From positions 1 to 31,169 of the forward strand of contig JBBBWG010003693.1 of the NCBI GenBank assembly GCA_037176905.1: a stretch of 31,169 nt of DNA, given 5' to 3'. Positions within the stretch are counted from its first letter, which is position 1, and every line of letters begins with the position of its first letter. This DNA comes from Azolla pinnata (Eukaryota > Streptophyta > Polypodiopsida > Salviniales > Salviniaceae). Positions 13,242 through 25,014 of this stretch are shown here, one piece after another. Below the pieces are notes generated by a model. It ran no database searches. It was given only the letters and a program-made list of their open reading frames with translations, and was not told the origin of the DNA. The translations under genes and the position numbers were made by a program.

Positions 13242-16200
13242 CTCCAATTGTCTTGCTTTCATTCCTTTGTCTTTTCCTTTTCCTTTCAGTACATAGGACT
13301 AAAAGGGTTTACATTTTCATTCATATTTTATGCAACCTGCAAACACAGAATCAAACTCTAATATTCCACACGTATAGTGCAGCGGATTCACATTTGCACG
13401 TAAGTATGAACAAAGTTGTGATCGTTTTGTGGGACAGACTCGAAGCTAACTGCCTATGACAAAAATGTTGCACTAGATGGACCAACTAATACCGTGTGCT
13501 GAAAGCAATTGCACTAATATTTAAGTAAAAGGTTATACTTGATTGTTCGAGTCATTCATTAAACTAATTATAGAACAAAAAACAGGTTACCTCAATTCGA
13601 GCCTGAAAAAAATTTGTATGCAATAAACCCATCTGTTTTCTGTGGACTTCAACAATTCCAAACTTTTGAATGCAAGCTTTCAATGAGCATTAGGGATTAT
13701 TGTTGAGAGATAGGGAATGAGTTCAAAATCACCTACATGATCAAAGTGGTATATCGAAAGAGCTGCAAGTTGACGTGAGAGTACATGAGCGACAAGGGCA
13801 TGCATGTTTTGCTAGAACATTTAATTGTTATTCCTATCAATCACAAAAGAGTACAAGATGCTTCTTCAGAGTATTTTCGGACAAATGTATGTGATATACC
13901 ATTATGTGCATTTAGTGAATGTGTTGGTCTCCTTTTGGGGGTATAATGTTATAAGTGTGTACTCGTGTACATACCATAAAATTCAACACTTCTTGGGCAA
14001 TTCATACAAAAAGAACTTAGTATAAAAAAAAATTGCACGATTTGATAGGATAGATACATAGTAGTAGTAGCGAGAAAGATAACGTGAAATTGATATAACT
14101 ATTTATTTACAAATTGATGTAAAAGTTAGAAACTAATAGTTACTAGGTTCTTTGCGAATGAATTGGTAAGATTTTGTATGTTTACACCTAGAGTGATTTC
14201 ACATCTTTGTTTTCCATGTTAAGATTGACTTCTTTAAATTTTCGCCCTTCATTTATTAATGAACTGGCTTACATGTACAGACCCTATGGTCAAAACATTA
14301 TAATATAGTGGTTTAATTGATAGTTACAATCATAACATTAGGACTAGTGGTAGTCTATTTGATCGATTAAAAATTAAACATAACAGGTCTATAGAAAAAT
14401 GAATCCATGCATAATTATGAAAAAAACCAATGTGGTAGTGTATATAGCTTGTGTGGATCTCCCATAATTACCTTACATAATCAGGAAGATCTCCGATAGT
14501 GAAGAAAATGCACATTGGTGACCATTCGTGTTAATTATTCATGAGACATACCTTCATATCGGCCTTTTCAAAATATAAACAAATTGCATGCAAATGGCTG
14601 CTAACACTTGTGGGGCTCCCCAATTTTCTTGTTGAGAAACCCCTCTACACTTGGCCCATATCTATCACATAAATATGGATATCACTATCACCTAAGTTTC
14701 CAATATATTTGGAGGGAAACCACCACATTCTCTGTAGACACACCAATATGGGTAAACTAGTACACACTACAATTCATAGATAAAATAGTTTGAGATTGCC
14801 TTATAAGAGAAAGCATGATACCTTATTTTTAAGGTTTTTATCTTTGAATAGCAAGTAAGATCATTATGAGTGTTCGAACAATATTTTATTTTCAATAATT
14901 TCCACAAAATTTTGTTGACAAACTTTACAACTAGATTAATTCTTTTGTTACTTTGCATTCGCTAATGCATTTGGCTTTTAACTCAAAAAGGCTTGTGCAC
15001 TCATGAGTTTCGTTGTACTTAATTATGTGAGGAAACAAGTGTCATGATGTTAATGTTCTAAGTGTCAATGTTATTGGATTGCTGTAACTTTTGATGCAGG
15101 TTAGATCTGTTAATCAAGTTGGCAATTGCATAATCTTGATACTTTTCACATTTAGTTACTTTATGTGAAGTGGTGAAGTAGACAGTCATTTCCTGGTTAC
15201 CTTTCATGTATAATTAGACATCTTAAACTATTTTAGTTCTCTTTCTGTAGCATAAATTAACGCTCACCAACTTGGCATCAAAGCTGGATGTAATTGCAAT
15301 AAAAGTTCTTTGTGATCAATTATGACGACAACACTAATCAAAGCGCAGTCTGGAAACTAACAGGAATTGAGGGTGCTTAGCATTTGCCTATGTCTAATTC
15401 TTGTGTTTGTGATTTGTGGAAGCTTCGAGCGATCGGCCATGGATATTTCAGAGTGTGACCACCACAATCAACTGATGTAAAGGTCGGCTTTTGGTCGGAT
15501 TCATGTTTGAGCTAAATTCGGCATCCCAGAATGCATGGTCGGAAAACAAGCATGATGCATTCCCGGGTTGACCTATGAATTGCACCACATGCCATGATCG
15601 ATTTTTGTGCGTTGACCTCGATGCACAATAGCAGAGGCTCTTTGTGCAATGAGATGCGGCTCAAGAATGAATCCATTACTTTGCGTTCACGGTGGGGAAG
15701 CATCGTGGTTTTGGGACACATTTTTTCTATGATCCACGGGGGAGGGGCCAATTCATAGTCATTTGTTTTATTCTCGCGTCGAAGTGTCATAAACACAAGC
15801 CAAGTCAAGTGACATGAAGAAGGAAAAAATGAACTGAAAGCCCAATGCTAGCATGGATTGAGCTCTCGTTCTGATACTGGCATCGGTGCTTGAACCGATC
15901 GATGATGCATGGTCCTGTGCTTTACGAGCTTTGCAGAAAGATACATATGATCAAATCTCCCTCCCAGATTAGAGACCTCAAGGCCCCTAAACTGAACATT
16001 GAACCACTCGAGTTAGTGAATTTTTGACAATCGAAACAAACTCTAGTTGACCCCATTTGACAACCATTAGAACCGAACCAAACTAGACTTCGAAACCTTA
16101 GAGAACCGACAATCTTACAGGTTGGCTCACTTTCGGCTGATGCCCATAGCGGCCACACTACCCTGCTTTTGGCATGATGGCCATGGCAGATTATTGACTA

Positions 16201-16264
16201 TTTGCCAAGAACTTACTGGCATTGTTACCAGTAAGAAGCCATGTGCCGTGCCATGTCTCTATTG
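13242..16264. other. AT-rich intergenic region, no gene seen
   Basis: The sequence is AT-rich up to about 15300 and more balanced afterwards. A minus-strand frame of 98 codons at 15512-15808 has no recognisable motifs or splice context. I see no RNA gene, terminal inverted repeats or coding domains. Confidence 0.5.
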
Positions 16265-16963
16265 CGCATGCAACCTGCATATGTCCGTATGCATGTACAT
16301 TGATACATACATACATACATGCATGGATACATACGTATATGCAATACATGCATGCATGCCGTGCATACATACACCGAAGCATATATACATAATACAATAC
16401 ATGCATGCACGCATGCATACAATCAGACGAGCATACATACACACACATGTACTGTTGCACATGCATACATACATACATTCACACAAACAATCCACATACG
16501 CATCTGCATGCATGCATACATGCTTACATAAATACACACTCATACATGATACACTGGCATGCATACATTCGTGACATGCATTCACACCTACCTATGCAGA
16601 TGCATGCATGCAGACACACACATCCATGCATACATATACATACATACGTGCATACATTCACACAGCAATCCACATACGCATCTGCATGCATGCATGCATG
16701 CATCCTTATGCACACACACACATACATGATACACCTGATACATTCACACGTACTTACGCAGATGCATGCATGCATGCACTCATGCATGCATGCACTCATG
16801 CATGCATACATACGAACATACATACATACGTGCATCCACACACACACATACATACATATATACATACGGACATACGGACACTCATACATACGTGCATGCA
16901 TACATACATACATTCATAGAATACATACATACGCGCATACGCAAAACATACATACATACAAAG
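16265..16963. repeat. CATA/CATG tetranucleotide satellite with a longer internal period
   Basis: About 700 bp are built almost wholly of CATA, CATG and CACA tetranucleotides. A longer landmark, CAATCCACATACGCATCTGC, occurs near 16488 and again near 16666, so part of the array is duplicated with a period of about 178 bp. Frames here stay open on both strands because the repeat lacks stops, giving artificial Cys/His/Tyr/Met/Ile-rich translations that I reject as genes. The alternating purine-pyrimidine stretches could adopt left-handed DNA. Confidence 0.95.
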
Positions 16964-16985
16964 CATCAAAATTTACGAGCCTTTT

Positions 16986-17018
16986 TCCTTCTTCTTCTTC
17001 TTCTTCTTCTTCTTCTTC
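16986..17018 (+). repeat. (TTC)n tract in the leader of the downstream gene
   Basis: About ten TTC units lie roughly 80 bp upstream of the ATG of the next gene. CT-rich tracts are common in plant 5' leaders, so this may lie in the transcribed leader or core promoter. Confidence 0.85.
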
Positions 17019-17098
17019 GTCCCATTGTTCTTTGTGAGCAGAATTACGAAGAAAACCCACGTCCGGAAGAGCCCTCAGATTTCTTCTCCCTGCACACT

Positions 17099-20026
17099 AT
17101 GGCCGCAGCAACAGATATGGTGAGTTGAAATCCTATCATCCATTTCATTCCCGTCTTCCTCGTTTTCTTCTTGTTGTTTTGAAACTGAACTGTTGCGTCT
17201 CAGAGCTAAGTTAGGCCCCTGCCTGTGCGTGTGCGTGTTTCCCTGCACTCTTTTCAAGCTTTGATTTTTTGAGCCATTGATTTTTTTGAAATGGCACACA
17301 TTTGAGGCCTCAATTCATCAATTGGGAAAGCGAGGCCCATGATTCTTTTAATGAATCATAGTATGATGATGAGGAAGAAGAAGGAAGGAGAAATAGATGG
17401 AGGAACAGATGGAATAAAAAAGGATGGATAAGAGACGAGGAAGGAGAGGAAGGTTAAGAAGGAGAAGGAGCAGGTGATTAAATAAGGATGGATAAGACGA
17501 AGCAAAAGATTGTGGTGATGGTGATGATGGTCATGCTGATTCCAACAGTGATAAATCAAGCCTATCAAGTACAGACCAGAAGTTTTTCTGTTTCTTGATC
17601 ATGACATATGCTTCATTGAAATGCAGGCTACAGGAGCAGGTGCTCGAAGATCTGTTATACGTAGTGAGAGGTTCATGCAATGGCAACGCGAATTAAACAA
17701 GTGAGATTCTTGTTTCTTTCTCTGTTGTATTTATGAAATCATCAAAACCCTAAGTTAAATATATTCGTTGACATCTCAGTATGGAAGGATCACTAGTGAG
17801 CTATATCAGTTATAGTGTCAGTACATTTTGAGTTGTTTTCAGACGGTGGATGTATTTTAGTGTGCTCATAGTACGGTGAGACTCCGAATTGGATAATGCT
17901 CATAACTATCAAATCTGTATATACAGCTCATGTCGAAATGCTTGTGGGTGTTGTACATACATCTTGAAGATGTGAAGTCATGTTTTGAAACTTGGATACA
18001 AACACATGGATTTGGTACATAGACCTGCAAAATATATTTATATTGCTCAATTCCAACACATGTAATCGCTATATGTACATCTCTGTACTGTGGCTGTAGA
18101 TTGGCATGCACCCATATAGATCTTGTATTTACAATTTTGAGTACAGTGTGGGTTGTGTCCATATGCATTTCTGAAATTTGTGAATAACATGATGTATGGA
18201 TGATGTACATGAATTTCTAAAGTGTGTATGTGTTTGATATAAAACAGATGGATTCTGTCTACACATTTCTGTAGCTTCGCCCAACTACATATGGATTTGC
18301 ATCACACTGTAGTCAAAACCGTAAATACAAGATCTATATGTGTGGCTGTAGTTTGGCATGCACACATATAGATCTTGTAATTACAGTTTTGACTACAGTG
18401 TGATGCAAATCCATGTGGGTTGTGTCCATATGCATTTCTGAAATGTGTGGTGTATGGATGATGTACGTGCATTTCAAAAGTGTGTATGTGTTTGATACAC
18501 ATTTCTGTAGCTTGGCCCAACTACATATGGGTTCTGTACATACACTTATGTTACATAATTTTGATACAAAACACAGGGATCCTGTACATATTTTTATAAA
18601 ATGTAAATATTTCGTGAAATTTTTTCACGTAGTTCCATTCAAATGGAAAGAGCCTGCACATTCATCTGCAATATCTGTGTATAATTTGATGCAACTCATA
18701 TATGTGCCAAAATATGAGGCCATTGATTCTAGTGCATAAAGCTGAAGAGCCTCATCATCTTAAATCAGAACATGTGACTGTAACGCATAGATACTTGATA
18801 CCAAAACGAAAGGAGACATTCGTATGTGTTTCATTCTGTGCTGTCGAGTTGTACATGTCTTAGCAATAATTTTTGGTCTCTTTAACATCATTGCAATAGC
18901 ATCTCATGAAATTACACCAACCTTTTCCACATCATTTTAACTCACATTGACTTGTTTGCAGTAATCGATCATTATTTGGCGTTTTTGGACCATATGATGA
19001 GAAGAATGAAGATATACGAACCTATCAAAGAAAAAGGTAAGCTCTTGCTGTTTTCTGCTTTCCAAAAGTGTTTGGTTTTACTACCAGAAAATATTGTTGA
19101 CTTCTTAGCTTACTTCATTGCAGTGACAGTGGGGGAGGGAGGAAGGGAAATACTAGTAGTAAGCATGAAAAATTCAAAGAGAACCCTGAATGGCAATCAG
19201 ATGTGACTAAAGCAAAAGGAAAAGAGAAACTGGAGCAACATGAACCAAAGGAACCAAAGGAAGTTCTGGAGTGTAAGGAACTTGAAACTGATGTCAATGC
19301 TGATATTCATCCCAAACAAAAGGTTAGCGTCTCCCAACCAAACCTTGACCTTAATGGCCCCAAGCAAGAAGAAGTTGTCCAACAACAGCAGCAGCATCAA
19401 GATGAACCTAGTCAACTGCGTGCCAAGAGGCGTCGAAGAGTTATTATAACTAATGAGCAAGTATTAGAGCAGCCACGGAGGTAAACTTGCACCTTTTTGC
19501 ATAATATACCTGTTGAGAGGATTGATTTCTATGGATTTCTCTGTAAATGCTCCATTGCAGCTGTATATAGTCTATTATTTCTAGTTCATTTGAAATCAGA
19601 ATGCTGGCATGCTTGACATCCAACAAATCCTTGTACAGATCCACAACTTGTCAGGTAAAGGATGGTATGGACCTCGCTGATACAAGAGCTTCAAAGAGGT
19701 CAAGCCGGATATTGGCAAAGAAGTTGGGAACATCAGTCACTAAGGTATCACCACCACTACCTATGAAGCTTCCAAAGCTTCAAGTTGCACTCAACCGTAA
19801 AGAGATACAAGATGATTGGTTCCAGATTACTGGACATAAATATACTGGCAAGCCCAAGAAATCGGGACTGAGTCAATGGGTATGATTTGCTTAAATTTTC
19901 CAGTAACAACAGTGTTATTTCCTGGTATGCTTAGTATGCTAAGCTAGTAGAAAATTTTTGCAGGGGCTGGGTCTATGCACATCATTGTCGTGTCCTTCTT
20001 CTATACGATACCTTAATGCTCCCTGA
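17099..20026 (+). CDS. Basic, low-complexity protein with a DUF1639-like C-terminal part, six exons
   Basis: Function unknown. Exons: 17099-17119, 17627-17700, 18962-19036, 19124-19480, 19639-19879 and 19964-20026; all introns are GT-AG and in phase, giving 276 aa. The N-terminus is MAAATDM, followed by a conserved-looking segment RSERFMQWQRELNNNRSLFG and VFGPYDEKNEDIRTYQRKR. The middle is charged (residues about 58-176), with a poly-Gln run and the basic cluster RAKRRRR, a possible nuclear signal. The fifth exon has RASKRSSRILAKKLG and then LPKLQVALNRKEIQDDWFQITG plus KPKK. This resembles the plant DUF1639 signature (a V-x-L-x-x-x-E-I-x-x-D-x-x-x-x-T-G core followed by a basic K/R-P-K-K stretch). 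The usual tail after KPKK is not seen. If the last intron is kept, translation ends at 19885 after SQWV (257 aa). Gene structure is fairly sure; the family is tentative. Confidence 0.68.
18090..18530. repeat. Intronic direct repeat with an embedded inverted repeat
   Basis: Intron 2 of the DUF1639-like gene contains two diverged direct copies, 18090-18294 and 18342-18530. Both start at GTGGCTGTAG and end at CCCAACTACATATGG. Between them lies an inverted copy of the start of the second: arms 18291-18344 and 18361-18414 pair over 54 bp with two mismatches around a 16-nt loop. The transcript could fold into a long hairpin. Weaker related units seem to occur upstream to about 17930. Confidence 0.9.
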
Positions 20027-22338
20027 TATACATTGTTACTTGTGAGAGAACAGATTGCGATTGATGCTCTTCTGCAGCTAATAACTTGCAACTTTGTGTA
20101 CATGCTTGAAGCGGGAGGATTCTTTCTTGAGTTTTAACTTGTTAGTGAAGAAAATGATCAGATTCAGAACGATGAATTTGAATGGCTAAGACGAAAGACA
20201 TGAAACAAGGTTGGAAAGTAGAAGCTCACAGATGAATTGAGTACAGTCAAAGACAGTGCTCTTTCATCGAGTCTGATGGAGGCTTCAGAATCCAATTGAT
20301 CAATAGAATTTGGCTCTTCTTCTACATCTTTTCAGGTGGTATGTGAACAGCCCACACTATTTTTCTTTGGTCCATTTCAGCTTCCTCACTTTCTTACTGA
20401 ATAGTAGTGACATTTGGGGCCACCAAAGAGCTTTTTCGAAGTACAAGAAGGCCATGTAGTGCTGGTGCCTTATGTAAACCTACTAAAAGTTGACAAGGAT
20501 CATGATGTAATTAATTGTTGTGAGCTCTTTATTTTCATAGGCTTCGAGCCTATTGGTTGCATTCTATGCTTTACATTGCAAAGGAGATCATGTGAAATTG
20601 CTGTAATCACGGGCAATGTTGTTAATGATGGGAAGTGCATTTGGCAAGGTGTTCGTGTAAATCACTATCATGAATCAATCATACATGCAAGGTTAGTGGG
20701 GAATGTATAATGCATGGGAGGTTGAAATTCCCTAAAATAGTTTGACATTTACTGATAACACAACGTATGTGTATACTGGAAATGCCTATGCAGTTGGAAA
20801 AAAATTAGATGAGCTTTCTGAAGAAGCAGACAAGAAGTCAGAAAGTTCGGACAAACATGTTAAGAATTTGGGAATGAATGCTTTCAGACATGCTCTGACA
20901 GAGACTGGCAGAATCTAGTGATTCTGGCAAGCTGATGACACCAAAGCAAACTATTCAAATCCATCAACATTCAGGTAAAGATTATGACTTCATCAAGAAT
21001 CAAGATGATGTAAACCACGGGCCATTCAGTGCATAAAACTTGGATCGTGCAACAAAAGCTTAAGAAAAAATAGTAGCCATGGCGATGGTTCTATGCCAAA
21101 GCCAATGCCTTTGTCTTTCAAATTGTGCTAGACATGTGTATTGCTTTAATTTGATTTTGATTCTTGTTTCATGAGTTTGGCTCATACGATGCTGGTACAC
21201 TTCAAAGTACAAAGGAAGGAAGAAAGATTCTCTGGTTATCTGGGCCTGATCAGGGAGTGCAGCAAATATAGTCAATCTTTAGACATTCACTAAAGATTTT
21301 GATTTCGTACCAGGATAAACCAAGAAAGAAATCACATGCAGTAACGTCATCGGCAAATTTGAGCTTGAGCTTAGTCTCTTTGCACTGTACTGGTTTATTC
21401 TATTGACACACTTTCGTTTCTATCTATGGTTGCAGATTTCTTTGCAATTGTCCTTTCCATTGAAAGATATCACCAATAACTGTGTGTTATCTTTCAACTT
21501 TGCAATGTGCGCAGAGGTAGAAATTGGCGTTGTTGACATGAGTGTCTGACTGATAGAGCTGCCGTTTGATTGTTTCAGTCTATATCATCCATAAATGGAG
21601 AATATTCTGGTGCTTAGATCAGATGTTTCAGATGTAATTTGTTAACTTCATGCAGTCTTATCTGATTCTGAAATGCCCACATAATTCTTGTGCAGAAGCA
21701 AACGAAGCAGCCCTCTCTGGTTCTGAAGGAGCTTCTGGATTGGATTGAAGGGGTTTGTATGGAGCACTCAGCTTTGCAGCATTTGGTTAGTTGCAAAGAT
21801 AAGCTGCTGCTTCCTGCCATGCTCTATGCAAATGCTTAACATGGGAATGGAAAGTCTTGTATTGGGTGGATTCCAATGCATTTTGAGTGGCTGGAAATAG
21901 CATTTTCTTGAAATGCTTCGAGCGACTGATTTATGATGCCTTCATATACAACGATGCCTTTTCTTGGATGGATGGATGGCACATGTGGCAGTTAGAAATC
22001 GAACACGATGATTTGAGACGATGGTGATGGTGATGCTGTGGTTGGAATGCCGATTCTTTGGATGATGAAAACAGTCATTTTGAGTCTCGACAGGATCATG
22101 CAAACGCTTGTGTTGAAAATTGCCTGCGCAAGCATGCACTGTTGGTTGTTTTCTTTGTTTGCCTGATAATTTGATCATTGTGTAGTTAATGAGTAGCATG
22201 ATGGAAGTGGAGGACATGGAGAATGCCTGCATCGACCTTGTTGATGAGAGCTTGGCCATGTGAACTGTTCTATCGCTAGGATTGATCGCTGATTGTTGCA
22301 CAGCTTGGATTGGACACCAGATTGAGAAGTGCATCCAA
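20027..22338. other. 3' flank of the DUF1639-like gene, possible extra exon
   Basis: No clear gene. A possible 3' exon at 20794-20918 follows a good acceptor (TATGCAG) and gives a 41-residue charged frame, GKKLDELSEEADKK onward, ending in TAG. I cannot join it in phase to a confident upstream exon. A plus-strand frame at 20414-20710 has no recognisable motifs. The right end abuts the retrotransposon. Confidence 0.4.
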
Positions 22339-22938
22339 TGTGGAGAAAACCGTCCCTAGGCGGAATCGGCGAAAAAGGTCGGTTGACATGAAGGAGTCTA
22401 GGCTAGTAAGTAGGTCGGCCGATGTGAAAGCATCATTTAAAAGGGGACAATGTGGCCGGTTGTAACGACCTCTTTCCTTGGGCTATAAAAGGGGGAGGTC
22501 TGGGGAACAAATGAGGTTTTTTTTTTTTCTCTAAGGGGTCGAAGTGTTGCCGATTTGTGGCCAGAACCTTGACCTCTCTCTCTTAGGTTTCTTAGACTCG
22601 GGAGGCTGCATCTCCTCTCTCGGCAGAACTCCATCCCGCTGTCTTCTTGTATTTCGGGTTTCGTGGAGTTCGTAAAGTTAAGATTTTCGTGTATATCGCG
22701 GATTTTGGATTTTCGTGGACTTCGCGTGTTTCGTGGGTTTTCGGGTTTTCGTGGATTCCGTGGATTTCGGGTTTTCGTGGGTTCCGTGAGATTTCGTGAT
22801 AATCCAACTTACTTCCCCGCTTGCCACCCGTTCTCTCCTGCACGTTCTCTGTGCTGCTTCCCCGTCAGTTCGGTCATTCCTCAGCCCAAGTCCCCCGTGG
22901 ACCCGCCTCGTCCAATACGCGCGCGTAGTTACGCGACA
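22339..22938 (+). repeat. 5' LTR of the Ty3/gypsy element
   Basis: Boundaries come from comparison with the copy at 27968-28588. Both start TGTGG and end with TTACGCGACA, after which they diverge. It contains TATAAAA at 22484-22490, a poly-T run at about 22517-22528, and a stretch at about 22650-22800 made of short degenerate TTTCGTGGATT-like repeats. It lacks about 20 bp that the 3' LTR has near the CTGCATCT motif. Confidence 0.95.
22484..22490 (+). promoter_or_regulatory. TATA box of the 5' LTR
   Basis: TATAAAA followed by a G-run, and the same context is kept at 28116-28122 in the 3' LTR. It is the likely pol II core promoter, marking the U3/R border shortly downstream. Confidence 0.75.
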
Positions 22939-22942
22939 TATT

Positions 22943-22958
22943 TGGTGAACCTGACGTG
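22943..22958 (+). other. Primer binding site of the Ty3/gypsy element
   Basis: TGGTGAACCTGACGTG begins four bases after the 5' LTR. The leading TGG pairs with the CCA end of a tRNA. It does not match the plant initiator-Met site (TGGTATCAGAGC), and I could not identify the tRNA. Confidence 0.7.
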
Positions 22959-23009
22959 AATAGGCGGCAGAGGAATAGGAAGATGAGGGGATCAGATCTC
23001 GTATAAGCC

Positions 23010-24430
23010 ATGGCTTCGACAGTGGATCGGATAGTGAGCGTGCGCGAAGGCGCAGGTGCCCTCGACAGGGCTATTGAAGCTGTCGTCGGCACGATAGGCC
23101 GGTTCGGTGGGAAAGACGCCACAAGCTATCTGGAGGCCTACCGAGACGAAATGGTGATGAGGGACATTTCGGAAGTAGGCGGCTGGCCGGATTCCCTTGA
23201 GTGATGATGCCGAGCATCCATGCGGAGGTGCTCGAGGTACGGGCTGAGAGCCGAACCTGGGAGGAGTTCGAAGGTCGGCTCCTCGAAAAGGACGGGCTTG
23301 ATGATTCGCTTCGGCTATCGAAGTGGGATTTCATGGAATGGGTGGAGACACCAAGGAAGGGGAGAAGTGCGTCGGTGCTCCTCCGGGAGTTTGAAGAACG
23401 CTTCGCGCGTCTGTAGGCGCTGGACCGGGCCGTGCTGGACACAAGTCGTGTCCTATTGTTCGTCAAATCGGTGGATGTAAGAGACCGGGAGAAAGTGGGC
23501 GTCTTGCTGGAGACCAACGACGGGCTGATGGCTGATTGGGCCGTGGTGAAGAGAGTCTGCGGTCGTTTCGATAAACGACGTGACCGGGTGGAGAAAGACT
23601 CGTCGGGGGCGGGGGCTGTTGCGACGAAGAAGGTCAAGGTCCCCCCACTGGCACGAAGGGAAGAGACCCGAAACTGGCTCGACGCCGGCTCGACTTCGAC
23701 CGGCATGGTCAAAGGCTCGTCCGGAGGAGCGGCTCTGGAGGAGTTGACTTAGATGGTGAGGGACCTCCAGATCGCACAAGCATGGAGGGACGGGGGCGAA
23801 CAAGTCCGGGACCGAAGGCCTCAGGCTGGGAATCGGTGCTTATGGTGCGACGTAGTCGCCATGCCCGGAAAGACCGCAGGGACTTCGCCAAAGCGATAAG
23901 GGCTAACGTGGTGTACCTGTGTAACGGGTGCGTACACGAGTGCGAAACCCGGAGGATGCTGGAGCTCAACGTCAGACAAGGAGGGATGAAACGGCTAATG
24001 GAAGAAGCGGCTGCTCTTCACGCGGAGACCATCCACTACTCGGTGTCGGCGGGAATCCAGGTCGGAGGCGAGGAAATTCGGAAGACGAAAGACTCTGGGT
24101 TCTGGCAGTTGATGCTGGAAGGCCTCGCTGGAGTACGACTGAGGAAAGAGGAAGCGGACCGCGCGGAGAGGCGTATCCGAGAGGTAACCGGGTGGAGCAA
24201 CCCGGTCGAGGAGAAGACGGGCTTCGTAGAAGCCGCGTGCTAGAACTACGAGGTTCTGATGGAGGAGAAGCGCGCGGGAAAGACCGGAGGGGCTGGACCC
24301 TCACAACGCTACGAGACCCGGTTCGGGGAGAAGCAAAACGACACCGGTACTTCCGGGGCGCAGGACAAAGCAAAGAAGGCCGGCTACCGGATGAGCACGA
24401 AAATTGAAAGAACCACGGACATATGAAAGG
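23010..24430 (+). pseudogene. gag remnant of the Ty3/gypsy element
   Basis: Starts at ATG 23010 (MASTVDRIVSV), 52 bases after the primer site. Gag-like helical sequence continues across a frame change near 23195 and stops at 23414-23416 (TAG) and 23750-23752 (TAG). A zinc-knuckle relic lies near 23830-23880: the CLWCD half is in one frame and the HARKD half in another, and the last Cys reads as Arg, so the knuckle is lost. Further stops are at 24241-24243 (TAG) and 24424-24426 (TGA). It would have encoded the capsid/nucleocapsid protein and is now non-functional. Confidence 0.88.
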
Positions 24431-24459
24431 TCCTAGAAAAACGGATCCTCGACAGCAAA

Positions 24460-25014
24460 GTGGAGCTGTCGCTGAGGGAGGTGCTCGGGATCGCCAAGAA
24501 GGAGGTCCACGACTCCATCGTAGACTTGGTGAAGCGGAAAAGGCTTTCGACGGAGCCGGAGCCGGAGAAGCCGGTAGAGGTGTGGACGACGTACCTAGAA
24601 GACATGACCGTGGGGGACGAGTTGACGGAAAGCCACTATTCAAGGCTGCATTGGGCCAAAGCCACGATGGAAACCCTTGTACGGATCGGGGATGTCCAGG
24701 AGCCGGTGGTGGCATTGGTAGACCACGGCTCGGATATCAACTTGATGTCCATGGAATTCTATAAGAAGGGTAAATGGCCGATCAACACCAAGCACGGGTG
24801 GAAGATACGAGCAACAACGCGCGCCACGAAGGAATTACACGGAGCCTGCCCGAATGTACGAGTGAAAATCGGCGATGTCGAGATTGATCAACACTTCTTC
24901 ATACAAGAGACGTCCTCGCATCCGGTTATACTCGGAGAACCGTACATCACGGCAGCACGAATGGAGACGAAGGTGCTGGACAGCGGCTCGGCATATGCTC
25001 GAATCAAGAGCTAG
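24460..25014 (+). pseudogene. Retropepsin-like protease part of pol
   Basis: An open frame of 184 codons. The aspartic protease core is VALVDHGSDINLMS, with the catalytic Asp at 24721-24723 in a D-H-G-S context instead of D-S/T-G. It is followed by the strand-rich segment ending PVILGEPYITAARMETKV. This domain itself has no internal stop but ends in TAG at 25012-25014 and is cut off from RT by about 300 bp of broken frame. It would process the element's polyprotein. Confidence 0.85.

Noticed and set aside
13196-13459. 87-codon frame starting inside the tRNA-Asn gene
   Set aside because: It starts at the anticodon arm of the tRNA and has no protein-like features.
15830-15880. Sequence resembling a reversed retrotransposon primer site (CTCTCGTTCTGATACTGGCAT)
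   Set aside because: The match to the initiator-Met primer site is poor, and no LTR or coding remnant is seen nearby.
16265-16963. Possible CRISPR-like or centromeric satellite array
   Set aside because: The units are simple tetranucleotides without spacers, and the 178-bp period covers only about two copies.
16122-17128. Several long frames on both strands with Cys/His/Tyr/Met-rich or His/Thr/Ile-rich translations
   Set aside because: They are translations of the CATA/CATG tetranucleotide repeat, which lacks stop codons in many frames. Composition is dictated by the repeat.
22592-22843. Minus-strand frame rich in Asn-Pro-Arg-Lys repeats in both LTRs
   Set aside because: It is the reverse translation of the TTTCGTGG microrepeats in the LTRs, not a gene.
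23453-24715. Long minus-strand frames (up to 247 codons) across gag and protease
   Set aside because: They are shadows of the GC-rich gag-pol sequence. The plus-strand frames carry the recognisable domains.
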